60,384 nucleotides of DNA from Bigelowiella natans CCMP2755 (lineage: Eukaryota > Cercozoa > Chlorarachniophyceae), in NCBI GenBank assembly GCA_000320545.1, contig ADNK01002135.1, positions 15,001 through 75,384 of the forward strand, written 5' to 3'. Of this stretch, positions 34,395 through 44,447 are shown one piece after another (the first letter of the stretch is position 1; the number at the start of each line of letters is the position of its first letter). The notes below the pieces were generated by a model, which was not told the DNA's origin, made no database searches, and saw nothing but the letters and a program-made list of their open reading frames with translations. The translations under genes were made by a program, and so were the position numbers.

Positions 34395-34574
34395 CGATCG
34401 AGCTGATGCATGCGATTTTGTAAAGCGGAACGAAGGCACATCACATTGTGATTCGATCGTTTTCGTCTCCAAAAAGCCCCAAAATTGCCCCAGAGTACGG
34501 AGTAGGATCATGTCAATTTCGTTGTCTCCAAATGTGACTAAATGATGGAACGCAACATCATTCGCTCAGGACAC

Positions 34575-35047
34575 AACGTTCATGTCATCATGTGAACTAC
34601 ATCTGCAACGTTTGTGCGTGCTAGCGTGCGATGCATGCATGCTGCATTTTGACACATGTTGTGAGCAACCTGCGTCCATGCTAGGTTGTCTGTGTCACAC
34701 GTGTGGTCACTTGGATGCGCGCCATCGTCGCACGTATACACGCATGATGGACATGCAATACATAACATGTGTACAACACATCATGCATGTGATGCACATG
34801 TTGCATTGCTGTCTAGCTGTGTCCATTGCACGCATTTGTGTGTTTCGTCATCGCAATGATCACTGATCATGCAAGCTCATCTTGAAATCGTCGCCTGCAA
34901 TGCAAAGTCAATGCTGCTCAATGCTGAAATGGGATCGATCTCGCTCGACCAAGTGACATCATTCTGATGACATTGCATTGCCACAGCCACAGCCTCAACA
35001 GAGCTGGAGAGCACTGCACACATGCCAGCATGGCTAGATGGCTACAC
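34575..35047. repeat. Decayed repeat segment, left flank of the LTR element
   Basis: Rich in TGCATGCATG, CATGTG and GCGCGC motifs. Contains ATGATGGACATGCAAT (34743-34758), followed by CATGCATGTGATGCACATGT (34782-34801) and GCTGTGTCCAT. The same series of motifs recurs right of the LTR element at 40785-40838. One frame reads CHTCGHLDARH, reminiscent of the Cys-x2-Cys start of a LINE 3' zinc knuckle. The segment is interrupted at 35047 by the retrotransposon. Confidence 0.5.
35044..35047. repeat. Target-site duplication, left copy (ACAC)
   Basis: ACAC immediately precedes the left LTR and recurs at 40764-40767 immediately after the right LTR. A 4-bp duplication is within the range produced by Ty3/Gypsy integrases. 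Confidence 0.8.
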
Positions 35048-35373
35048 TGTTGCGCGTAAGGTGTTCACAGGCCGAGGCGCTACGTGCACAAGTAGGCAGG
35101 GGGGGGGAAAGGCACGTTTGCTTCCTTTTGAAGAGTTGTGTTTATTTTTATTAAAGATTATATTTTTATTAAATCGTGCACTGCGTAATCATTCGCGAAG
35201 CTTTCGCGAATGCCGCCGCACGTGGGGCAGCACACTTCCGGTGTGCTGCCATGAGTCCCGCCGGAACCCACGTGCCTATGCTGTATTAATATCTACGTTA
35301 TCTATATTCTATATCCGCGACAACCCCTTTGTTGTCGCACGTGACTTGTGCCCGCGTAGTGGTACGCGCTACA
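35048..35373 (-). repeat. LTR (3' LTR of the minus-strand element), 326 bp
   Basis: Bounded TGT...ACA on the plus strand and identical base for base to 40438-40763. Contains three hairpin-forming inverted repeats (see findings). In element orientation it begins TGTAGCGC and ends GCGCAACA. Confidence 0.97.
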
Positions 35374-35382
35374 CCTCCCCCA
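35374..35382 (-). other. Polypurine tract
   Basis: Reads TGGGGGAGG on the minus strand directly abutting the 3' LTR, the expected priming site for plus-strand DNA synthesis. Confidence 0.85.
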
Positions 35383-35424
35383 AGTCACGTTGCTCCTTCC
35401 TTCCTTCCTTATTCCCTTAGACCT

Positions 35425-38400
35425 TCATCGCTTTCGGAACTTCACCAACCACCAGGTAATAGATTCCTCTCTAACCTTATCTCCTTTGTCGCTTACCCAG
35501 AACTCACCTTCGTCCTTAGGTTCGTGTCCATACCAGCCCTCTGCATCAAGGTCCCCCAGGACCTTATACCAGTGCTCAAAGGGTAAGTCGGGAACAGCTA
35601 GGTAGAGTAGCTGATATTTTCCGTCCTTTATTTTCATAGCTACCCTCTCCATATTTCGTAATCCAGGGTAGCCTAGATAGACAATCTTCATGCGCCAATC
35701 GTCGTTCACCCTGACCTTATTGTTTCCATATTCCACATCGAACTTAGGTCGGGGTCCTAAACAAGGCATTGCTCGCTCCCACACAGTAGGGTTTACTTTA
35801 ACATCCTCTAGGAGCTTCTCACCGATATCATAATTCTTTAGGTGACTGATGTGGCGCAAGGTGACCCTGTTCCCATCATAGATGTAGTACTGCTTCCTCC
35901 CCTTCCTCTCGGTAACCTTTGCAACGCCACCCCAGAAGGGGTCTTGTTTATTTCTCGATCTCAGATTTACCTTGGCCCTAACATACTGTCCTTCCTTTAG
36001 AACTCGGCCATCGTACGGGACCTTCTCGTCTTCGCTCTCGGTATCGTCGTCGTTGTCGTCGCCTTCTTCCCTCTCCTTATCCTTGATACCTCCCCCAGAC
36101 GTGAAGGTGTCGTTTACTAACCCTTGTATCTTGTCTGGTGTGGTGCTATTTATCCTGCTTAGGTTGGCCAAGGTGCGGTGGAGTCGCTCTACCTTGGAGT
36201 TGGACTGGGCATAGTATACAGGTGAGGCATCAATATTAGGGTGTGGTAGCTGTAGAAGAGAGGTCTCATTATCCACATGTAACTTCTTTGGTATCTTGTT
36301 TATGCTAACTTCATCAGGGATAGCCTGGAGCTCAGACTCCCAGGTACGGTAGCAGTTAGTAAGCCTCTGCTTATATAAGCCTTTGTTCTTCTTAGCAACG
36401 TTGACCTTGATAATCTTTTTAACCCAGCACTTTCCAGTGGCCACATCAACGAAGGTAAGGTAGTGATAGCCATCGTACTTATAAACATCAATTTGCACGA
36501 TATCTAAGAAGTTCCTTGCTTTGATTTTCTTAGATGCACGGCTCTTGCTGGACTCCTTGGTGGCGACGCCTGCCGCCTTCAAGCTGGAGCACCTGCAGCC
36601 ACGCAGGTATGTCCTTATCTCTTTTAGCTTGTAGGGCCAGTAGTAATGGTAGAGTAGAGCAGTGATATGGTTTTCTCCTACGTGTGCAGGTCCATGGGCG
36701 GTAAAGAGAAGGGCTCCCCTGGTCCGCCGTGGCACGTAGGTACGCCTAACATTATTAGTGTATACATATATCCTATCACTAAGTACCTCATGCTTGTGTT
36801 TGTATTTATCCAGGTGTTCTTGAAGGTGCTGGAGCTCCTCTGGCTCAGGCAGGAAGTCGCCGTCCTCGAAGGTAATCGCGTTAACCATAGGGGTGACCTG
36901 GGTAGGGACTTTCTTTTCGAACAGCCTGCTGAAATAGTCAGCAAGCTGCTTGTCTCCTGGTGCGTAGACCACTGTCCTCTTGTCCCTAAACTCTTCCGTG
37001 TCCGCCCTCATAGCTGCATACTCATCGTTAGGCGCTTCGAGCTTGCGGTCGATGCCTAGGAGGGGCTTGTGGTCAGTCATTAAGGTGAAGCTGGGCACCG
37101 ACAGCAGGTAGTATCTTAGTTTCCTCTGCGCCTCAGTCATGGCTTTATACTCTCCTTTTGTAGGGCTGTACTTGGCCTCAGCTGCTGTGCAGGCCCTGCC
37201 CCACACCCGTATGATCTGCTGGTCTTGGGTAAGTACAGCAGCCATACCTAGCTTAGACCAGTCTGTCCATAGGGTAGCTGGTCTAGTAGTGTCTAGCTTA
37301 GCATTCAATAGGGTGTTGCTGCATAACTTTATTAGGTTATCGAAGTGGGCATCAAGGCCAGCCTTGGCCCACACCTTAGCGAAGCTGAGGCCTACAGAGT
37401 TCTCCTTCCGGTAAGCAGTAGTAAAAGCAGCTGCAGTCCTAGCGTAGGTAGGGGAGAACCTACGTAGTATCCAAGCTGCAGTCTGCAAGAATGACTTTAA
37501 CTCCTTTGCATTCTTAGGTTTAGGGGCTTGCTGTAGTGCTGCTACTTTCTCGGGGTTTGGGGTGATGCGGCCTTGCTCCAGGTAATATCCACACCACTTG
37601 ATTCTTGTAGCTAGGAATGTACACTTCTGCAGTCTAATAGTAAAACCGAAGTGTGCAAACCTAATAAATATATTTTCCAGGAGGAAGATCTGAGCGACGA
37701 CTGTGTTGGTACATATTATGTCATCATCCACATACACAAACACAAACACCCACAACACAGACGCCATCCCATCATGTGTGTATGCCCTGTAGTTCTGACT
37801 ACTGAACGCATCCCCTGATATGCTTAGGCCGTAAGGGAATACGACGAAGTGCCACTTCCTGTGCCTGCTGGAGAACGCGGTAATGGGGCGGGAGGTTTTG
37901 TGGATGGGTGTCTGCATGTATGATTCATTTTTATCTAGGGAAGAGTAGTATTTGTATCCTATGACGTGTTCAATAACGTCATCTATCCTTGGTGTAGGTG
38001 TCTGGATCCTCTTTATTACTCGGTTGTGGCGGATGAAGTTGTGCGCCAGGCGGAAGAAAGGGTAAGTAGGTTTCTTAGCTAGCACATGTCTCACGTTCCA
38101 TGGTGAGTTGCTTGGCTCTATCTTCCCTTCCTTTGCCCATTCATTGATCTGCCACTCTATCTTTTCCCAGTCCGCTTCCGGTCGCCTATGTTCTGGGTCA
38201 TTGATGATGCACTCTTCGTATCCCTTCTTTAGCTCGATCTTTACTGGGGTAAGCTTGCTGGAGGGCTTCGTCGTCGGCTTGGTGATGTCAGAGTACTTCT
38301 CGTTTAATATTTTATTAATGTACTTTTTGCCTTTGTCGATATCCCAATCATCAGCTGGGGGGGTCTTGTCCAGTAGCTCCGTTATCTGTCGGATGGTCTT

Positions 38401-40398
38401 GCCGGGGTTCTTCTTCCGTAGCTCGGTAGGTGTAGGTAGCTTGTTGTCCGCTAGGTCCATAAACTCTAACGCATTAACGCTTGACTCAGAGGTCCACTCG
38501 TCAAGCCGTATCATGTTCTGGCTGATGGTCCTGCCTGACTTCTTTGGCAACTTAGCAAAGTATATCTTGTGATTGTAGAATGATATGATCCCCCCTAATT
38601 TTTCTAGGGCATCCTGTCCGAGGAGTAGTTCCATGGATAAAGTCATGGCTACTCGGGTCTTGATTTGGGTCTCCGCGTCGCTGCCAGGTATCTGTAGCTT
38701 TAGCATTAGCTCACCGACGGTCTTCATGGAAGAGCTTCCGTCTGCTTGAGCATATTTACGTTCTTTCTTAGTCACTTGATCCAATAGTCCTAACCTTCTT
38801 ACTGTGCTTAGGCTTATGAAGGACTTCGGCATGCTGCCACTATCCCAAAGGGCAGGTAGTTTCTTGTAGTCTCCGTAGCTGTCTTTAACTTTAACCTTGG
38901 TCATAGCAACTTTGATAGTCCTGTTAGCGTCTTCGTCATTAATGTTGCATACTCCTAAGTTCTTTATGTCGTCTAGGGTCATGGGCTTGTCTTGGTCCTG
39001 CGTTGCTGGTACTGCTGTCTTCGTCGGCGCCTGCTTAAGGTGATCTAATATTCCGTTTATCTGCTGCTGTATAGCATTGATACTGTTCTGCTTTTTGTTC
39101 TTATATTTATTGTTCTTCCCGTTGTTGCTGCCTTGCCATTTGCTGTTGTTATATCCTTGTCCTCTGCCTTTCTTTCTCTTTAACTTCTCGTAGTGTTCGT
39201 TGAGCTGCCTGATCGTCATCCTGGGTCGTCCTTCTTTCCTGTCTCTGCAGTCTTTAGCGGTGTGTTTCCCTTTACGTGAGCAGTATCCGCAACGTCGGTT
39301 ACCTTCCCTGTCCTTGTACCAGTCTCGCTGCGGCTTAATAGCGTTAATGTTTCCTATGCCAGGTACCTTAGGGCTGGTAAACTTGCGGTCCTGCTCCTGC
39401 TCGCGTAGGGATATAGCCTGCACTGCTGCCTCCATCGTGGTGTAGCCTTTCTCCGTAACGTAAGTGGATTCCTTTATCTTTAACTTGAACTCTTCAAACC
39501 TTGCCTGATCATCACCTGTGTTGTAATTAAAATCATGTAGTTCGTCGATCATATCCTGGAAGCGCGTGGCAAAGTCTCTAACAGGTTCTCTCTCATGCTG
39601 CATCATTGCTCTGTATTTTCTAATAGCCTGGGGTAGGGAGTTAGCATCCTGTTCATTTACAAAAGCCTTCATTATCGCCTCAACGTCTCGTAGCCCACTA
39701 ACTGTAGTGTGTATTTTCTCTAGCTGCCTGATCCGGGTCCTGCCTGTCTCGTAAAGGTCCATGGCTTGCTTTATTATAGCTAGCCATTTGAGCTTGTCGT
39801 TTTCGGTGGGGTTAGGGGTAAAGTCGCAGAGTATACTCCTAGCGTTCTTCCACCACCTCCTTGCCTCACCTCTTTTCCCGTTGTATTTCGTTATCATAAC
39901 CGGTGCTGTTTTAACAGACATGAACTGGGTGTTCCGCTGTACCGGCTGCTGCTGCTTGACGGTGCTCTGGGTCGTCCCCCGCGAGGCGCCCAGACCCCCG
40001 TCGTTCCTAAACAAAGCTGCCCACTCTGGAGGTAAGTCTGCTTCGTAATCCATGATGTCCTGCATGATAGCTGCCCAAACATCATGTGTCTGATACTTGT
40101 ATTCTATCGATACTTTCAGTTTGGCGTAGTTGCTCGCCCTGGGTCGCAAGGCTCGTAATGCCATTACGACCTTCTTGCTTTCGGCGGCCACGTCCTCGTC
40201 GTCCGCCTCGTAGAAGTTCTCCAGTGCCTCTGCTGCTGCATCTGCTTTCTTAATCCCGGGTGCTGGTCCCGGCGGTGCCTGTGGAGGTGTTCCTCCTCCT
40301 TCCTTAGCGTCCGTATCGCCCTTCCTTTCCTGTTTCTGCTCGTGCCCTTGCACGGCCTGCGAGCCAAAGTCCTGCTGTTCTTCTAGCTGCTGTGACAT
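35425..40398 (-). CDS. Gag-Pol polyprotein of the LTR retrotransposon
   Basis: 1657-aa uninterrupted frame, ATG 40396-40398, about 40 nt inside the 5' LTR; stop at 35425. Capsid-like region about 80-345; zinc knuckle near residue 368 reads CGYCSRKGKHTAKDC (C-x2-C-x5-H-x4-C, one residue longer than the usual spacing). Aspartic protease about 515 (LWDSGSMPKSFIS). RT about 740-960 with FRLAHNFIRHNRVIKRI, SSLDKNESY and the catalytic FVYVDDDII near 893. RNase H about 1045-1165 (LWTDWSK, KGEYKAM, TDHKPL, QLADYFSR). Integrase about 1225-1420: HHCC-like zinc region, catalytic Asp in VQIDVYKYDG (about 1306), Asp in LHVDNETS (about 1374), Glu in SNSKVERLHRTL (about 1402). A C-terminal domain with FWGGVAKVTERKGRKQY follows; no chromodomain is evident. 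All key residues are present, so the copy looks competent. Confidence 0.95.
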   Translation of the reverse strand: MSQQLEEQQDFGSQAVQGHEQKQERKGDTDAKEGGGTPPQAPPGPAPGIKKADAAAEALENFYEADDEDVAAESKKVVMALRALRPRASNYAKLKVSIEYKYQTHDVWAAIMQDIMDYEADLPPEWAALFRNDGGLGASRGTTQSTVKQQQPVQRNTQFMSVKTAPVMITKYNGKRGEARRWWKNARSILCDFTPNPTENDKLKWLAIIKQAMDLYETGRTRIRQLEKIHTTVSGLRDVEAIMKAFVNEQDANSLPQAIRKYRAMMQHEREPVRDFATRFQDMIDELHDFNYNTGDDQARFEEFKLKIKESTYVTEKGYTTMEAAVQAISLREQEQDRKFTSPKVPGIGNINAIKPQRDWYKDREGNRRCGYCSRKGKHTAKDCRDRKEGRPRMTIRQLNEHYEKLKRKKGRGQGYNNSKWQGSNNGKNNKYKNKKQNSINAIQQQINGILDHLKQAPTKTAVPATQDQDKPMTLDDIKNLGVCNINDEDANRTIKVAMTKVKVKDSYGDYKKLPALWDSGSMPKSFISLSTVRRLGLLDQVTKKERKYAQADGSSSMKTVGELMLKLQIPGSDAETQIKTRVAMTLSMELLLGQDALEKLGGIISFYNHKIYFAKLPKKSGRTISQNMIRLDEWTSESSVNALEFMDLADNKLPTPTELRKKNPGKTIRQITELLDKTPPADDWDIDKGKKYINKILNEKYSDITKPTTKPSSKLTPVKIELKKGYEECIINDPEHRRPEADWEKIEWQINEWAKEGKIEPSNSPWNVRHVLAKKPTYPFFRLAHNFIRHNRVIKRIQTPTPRIDDVIEHVIGYKYYSSLDKNESYMQTPIHKTSRPITAFSSRHRKWHFVVFPYGLSISGDAFSSQNYRAYTHDGMASVLWVFVFVYVDDDIICTNTVVAQIFLLENIFIRFAHFGFTIRLQKCTFLATRIKWCGYYLEQGRITPNPEKVAALQQAPKPKNAKELKSFLQTAAWILRRFSPTYARTAAAFTTAYRKENSVGLSFAKVWAKAGLDAHFDNLIKLCSNTLLNAKLDTTRPATLWTDWSKLGMAAVLTQDQQIIRVWGRACTAAEAKYSPTKGEYKAMTEAQRKLRYYLLSVPSFTLMTDHKPLLGIDRKLEAPNDEYAAMRADTEEFRDKRTVVYAPGDKQLADYFSRLFEKKVPTQVTPMVNAITFEDGDFLPEPEELQHLQEHLDKYKHKHEVLSDRIYVYTNNVRRTYVPRRTRGALLFTAHGPAHVGENHITALLYHYYWPYKLKEIRTYLRGCRCSSLKAAGVATKESSKSRASKKIKARNFLDIVQIDVYKYDGYHYLTFVDVATGKCWVKKIIKVNVAKKNKGLYKQRLTNCYRTWESELQAIPDEVSINKIPKKLHVDNETSLLQLPHPNIDASPVYYAQSNSKVERLHRTLANLSRINSTTPDKIQGLVNDTFTSGGGIKDKEREEGDDNDDDTESEDEKVPYDGRVLKEGQYVRAKVNLRSRNKQDPFWGGVAKVTERKGRKQYYIYDGNRVTLRHISHLKNYDIGEKLLEDVKVNPTVWERAMPCLGPRPKFDVEYGNNKVRVNDDWRMKIVYLGYPGLRNMERVAMKIKDGKYQLLYLAVPDLPFEHWYKVLGDLDAEGWYGHEPKDEGEFWVSDKGDKVREESITWWLVKFRKR

Positions 40399-40415
40399 TG
40401 TTAGTCAAATCGTTT

Positions 40416-40432
40416 CCCGTGTGTGGAAGCCA
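40416..40432 (-). other. Putative tRNA primer-binding site
   Basis: On the minus strand, 5 nt inside the 5' LTR, the sequence reads TGGCTTCCACACACGGG. It starts with TGG, the complement of tRNA 3' CCA, as expected for minus-strand priming. The small offset from the LTR and the unknown tRNA make this tentative. Confidence 0.5.
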
Positions 40433-40437
40433 AAGGT

Positions 40438-40763
40438 TGTTGCGCGTAAGGTGTTCACAGGCCGAGGCGCTACGTGCACAAGTAGGCAGGGGGGGGGAAA
40501 GGCACGTTTGCTTCCTTTTGAAGAGTTGTGTTTATTTTTATTAAAGATTATATTTTTATTAAATCGTGCACTGCGTAATCATTCGCGAAGCTTTCGCGAA
40601 TGCCGCCGCACGTGGGGCAGCACACTTCCGGTGTGCTGCCATGAGTCCCGCCGGAACCCACGTGCCTATGCTGTATTAATATCTACGTTATCTATATTCT
40701 ATATCCGCGACAACCCCTTTGTTGTCGCACGTGACTTGTGCCCGCGTAGTGGTACGCGCTACA
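40438..40763 (-). repeat. LTR (5' LTR of the minus-strand element), 326 bp
   Basis: Identical to 35048-35373. Followed on the plus strand by ACAC (40764-40767), the right target duplication. Confidence 0.97.
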
Positions 40764-41140
40764 ACACGCACACGTGTCCTGGCAATGATGGACATGCAAT
40801 GTGTTGCATGCATGTCATGCACATCATGTTGCTGTGTCCATCATGGCAAAGCACAAGTGCTGCGTGCGCTGTCATGCGTCCACTTTGATCCAGTCATGAC
40901 ACACGAACACACGGCCAGGCATGTGCACAGGCACACACACAATGACCACGTGCAAACCAAGACTGTCCACAAGACTGCAACGTGTCGCAGCTCCGCAGCT
41001 CGTTGTTTGGGAAAACAAGTGTCCTCGGGCACAACACTGTGATCCAAGTGAGCAAAGCTGTTTGTGTTTGAATGAATGAACGATTCAACAGGTGCGGTGG
41101 AAGGGATCATCCGCAACCAAATTGCGCTTGATTGATTCCA
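40764..41140. repeat. Decayed repeat segment, right flank of the LTR element
   Basis: Continuation of the segment broken by the retrotransposon. Contains ATGATGGACATGCAATG (40785-40801), then GCATGCATGTCATGCACATC and GCTGTGTCCATCATGG, closely resembling 34743-34820. No gene seen up to 41397. Confidence 0.5.
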
Positions 41141-41397
41141 ACATTGTCAAAAACAAGAGATGCTCGCGCGCAAAGTTTGTGCGACAAACCATCACAATCA
41201 AAACGAAGAGACTTTTGCGTAACCGGTAGCACAAATTCAATTTGCAGGGGGTACACCTGAAAGCAGGACCATGCGGTCGTTAACGTCCCCTTTCTCAACC
41301 ACTCGACAGCCTTTCTGGTCAATTCTTAGGTGAAAATGCCCTTTCATTTTGTACAAACTTTGTGTTCATACCGAGAGCAAATTGAGCGTACACTGTC

Positions 41398-43594
41398 ATG
41401 GCACTGACGGCCAGCGTGATCTCCGATTCTATCCGGTGCAGCTTTGCCATTGTGGCAATATTTATACTCGCTGTTCAAATTAAGGAGAGGAAAGAAGGCA
41501 GAACTGTCTCATGGAGAATCCATTGGTATTTGGAGATTCAATTCTACGTGTGATCGTTTACAGGACGTACAATCCTTCATTGAACATTTACAATCTAAGG
41601 TTTTCACTAGGAGGATTGATCCTGAATTTCATAGCTTTCTTGGGTCACCGTAGACCAATTAATTTTCCGTGGCAACTCACAGCTTTCTGTTATGCGGCCG
41701 CAACGGTGATTTGAGCTCGTCTGTACCCCTCAGCAAAAATAAAACACGTGATATTTTCCCAGGCACAATTATTTCTTACCTTTCTATACCTTGCTTTTGT
41801 GGTAACCGTGGCAAACTACAAAGCTTGCAAGATGTCCGATTTGTTGGTAAGTTTTTTGGAAGAGAGTGGACACAAGTTTCACGCATTGATTGATGCATTG
41901 TTTCTCCCTACTCCCTACGGCAGCCGAGATTCCTTGCTCCAGCATTCCAGCTTTTGGTAGTCCGTTCATTTTTTCCAAATGAAACATAGAAATGAAATGT
42001 GAAGGGGCCTATCCTTTCTCTCTTCATCCCTCCTTAATTTCCTGATTCTCATCAGGCTGTGCTGTTCGTCCTCGTCCAGATTGTGTGTATCCTTGGTGGC
42101 GTATTCACCAACAAAATCGTTTTCTGGGCGTGCCGTGCAATTGTGAACTTTTTCGCCACTCTTCTTCTAACAGCATTGTTCGAACATGCGATGATTGGGC
42201 TTCTACTCCACGCAAAGAAATCCTTCCCTAGGCACTGGGAAGGTCAGGAGATTGCGGGCTACAATCCAGATGGGTCGCGGGTGGATGCAAGCTCGAAGAG
42301 CAGCAGGAAGAACAGAAATAAACATAAGAAGATATGGACATGGGGAAAGCAACAGGAGGTGCAAGTTCAATCTCCTCCGCCCTCAGTGTGGCTTCCAAGC
42401 CAGCAGCCTGGTTCCATCCTATCTCCATCGCACAACAAAGCGAAGTTGGGCGGTGAGACTGATGCCAAAGGTAACGCCTGCCAAGAGGTAAAGCAAGAGG
42501 AAGAGAGCGCAAGTAGCAAAAACAATAAATCCATGCTGGGGAGGAGCGGCAGCAGTAGCTGCAGGTGGCGTAGCCCAAGGGCGACGACGACAACGAATAC
42601 TACAACGACGACCACCACACCAACGACCATAATAGGAGACATCATGCACGTCGAAAATCCTACTACTACGACCAGCGCTATTCCCACAGAGAACAGCAAC
42701 TGCAGCACTGCTGAGATGAGCCGCGCGACAACAGCAACAACGATGACTCCTAACCTGACAAAGCACCTCAGCTCAAATAGCCTCGATAAAGTGTTGGACT
42801 TCTCCGTGGGCATGATTCAAAATTCATCCTCAGTGAAGCTAAGCCACCATGGCACCGACCAACACACTCAGCATCAGCAGCAGCTTTCATGCGAGCTCTT
42901 GGGCAGCAGCGAAAGCAATAGTAAGACAAGGAATAAAATAAAAAGGAATCAGCCTGGTGACAATAATGAGGATGCAGATGACAGGGAGGATAATGTGGAA
43001 GTTGTTAATGCTTTTAAAGACATGAAATCTCAAGGATTTTCGTTACATTCGCCTCACCCATTCCATAATAACACTCCTGCAGAATCTTTAGTGTTTGTTC
43101 GAGAGAATAAAGTGAAAAACAAGATTTCCCACGTGAAAATCAACGCCGTGGCTCTAGCCAATGTAAGAGCCCGAAGGCGAAAGCGAAAGGTTCATCTCGT
43201 ATATGTAGCCTGTCCCTAAGTACTCATTTCATAATTTTCCTTCCCCATGTTATTTGCATTTTGAGAAAGTTTGAATTCTATTTAGGGGAAAGAAATCGCA
43301 GCTTTAAGGAAGATTGTGCTGTGCATCGTGTTCGGATTCGTTTTGGGTGCATTTTCGTCCGTCTTTTCATTTTTCCTTTTCTTGCGGTGGAGCGGATACG
43401 ATGGCGACAACGACAAGGAGGATGTCTCAAGTATTTACACTGGAAACTCTACCTTTAACCCAGCAGAAGATGCCGCAACATATACCAACATTCTTGGCTG
43501 GTACTACTTGTTGTGGTACTCGTGGACGATCAAGTGCAATAGCGAGTGGTTGCGAGTGAGAAGATCAGGCTCAAGAGGTAGAAGTACGCATTAA
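41398..43594 (+). CDS. Multi-pass membrane protein with long Ser/Thr-rich loop, unknown family
   Basis: Candidate start ATG 41398 (MALTASVISDSIRCSFAIVA). Phase-consistent later exons: about 41729-41846, 42056-43162 and 43286-43594; the exon(s) around 41560-41715 are in an uncertain frame. Hydrophobic helices: FAIVAIFILAVQI, GGLILNFIAF, FLTFLYLAFVVTVA, VLFVLVQIVCILGGVF, NFFATLLLTALFEHAMIGLLL. Then comes about 270 residues of hydrophilic Ser/Thr/Asn/Gln-rich sequence, followed by two more helices (IVLCIVFGFVLGAFSSVFSF and GWYYLLWYSWTI). Total about seven helices with a large loop before the last two, an arrangement reminiscent of 7TM receptors with a long third loop. I see no family signature such as DRY or NPxxY, so function is open. 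Confidence 0.6.
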
Positions 43595-44447
43595 ATTTGC
43601 AACTATGGATGATGAGATCAAGACTTTCAATAAAACGCTTGAGCTGCTTCTCATTCCCCTCCAACCTGCAATGGTAGCAACAATATGATCAGCACAATGG
43701 GAATTTTACCCTTTTTCATTTTGGACATGTATTTGATTTGATAACTGATGCATACAATTAAAAATTAAAGTGATAAATCGAAACATAGTAATAACACCAT
43801 CGAAAATAATGTAATTTTAAGATACATGGCCACATTAAAAGATCAGGCAAACATTGTAGCTGCCGCGTTATGCGTGCAAGTGCAAAGATTTTATTAGCAT
43901 GTAATATGAACTTCATTAGATGCCTTTTGATTAAACGGTCGTGAGCATTAGTTTTGTCCTTTAGTATGCAACATCAAGGCTAGGTGTGTGTCATTTAGGG
44001 CATGCGCGCAACACATGCATGTGTTCCAGATATGGGATTGTAAACATTTATTGTTTAGATGTAGAACAATACGCACGTCCACAACTCGGTCAACGTGCTA
44101 GCGTGGCTAGATTGCACGATGCGTGATCGCGGGCCCACTCTAGCACTGTGTGCATGGCTGCATGCCCATCGCGGTGATATGAGGCAATGATCACATCATC
44201 AGTACCATTTTTCAACACAACTCTAGACGTTACAGATTAAGCCACGTCGTGATCGCATACATGGACATCGACCGCCATGCCTAGATGCTTCAAATGTCTA
44301 TTGTGATCTGCATTTAAGATGCGTAGGTTTCGCCCGTTAAAGCCATTATTTGGTGAGGGAAACCGAGAGTTAGCTCTCCAAATTTAATTTCAAGATGGCA
44401 TAGGAGAACGATTGCTGTGGAGTATGAAGGATTTTCGCGGTTCTTCG
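43595..44447. other. Intergenic; part of it TGCATGCA-rich
   Basis: AT-rich to about 43970, including likely 3' UTR of the membrane-protein gene (AATAAAA near 43630). 43975-44310 again shows CATGCATGTG, GCATGGCTGCATGC and ACGTCGTGATCGC style motifs. No gene recognised. Confidence 0.4.

Larger units (their letters stand above)
35048..40763 (-). mobile_element. Intact Ty3/Gypsy-type LTR retrotransposon, 5716 bp
   Basis: Two identical 326-bp LTRs, a 4-bp target duplication, a polypurine tract, a plausible primer-binding site and a single uninterrupted gag-pol frame in the order gag, protease, RT, RNase H, integrase (integrase last, hence Ty3/Gypsy, not Copia). Identical LTRs mean a very recent insertion. 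It sits nested in an older decayed repeat segment in the gap between the secreted-protein gene and the membrane-protein gene. No envelope-like gene is present and there is no room for one. Confidence 0.96.

Noticed and set aside
34582-34866. Cys/His-rich plus-strand frame as a zinc protein
   Set aside because: Its Cys and His come from TGC, CAT and CAC codons in TGCATGCA-rich DNA, and no complete zinc motif is present. At best it is a LINE remnant.
35425-40398. Endogenous retrovirus with envelope
   Set aside because: After integrase the frame ends within 51 bp of the polypurine tract, leaving no room for an envelope gene.
42367-42813. Minus-strand Val-rich hydrophobic frame
   Set aside because: Antisense reading of the ACN-rich (Thr) loop of the membrane-protein gene, where Thr codons become Val-like codons. 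An artefact of composition.
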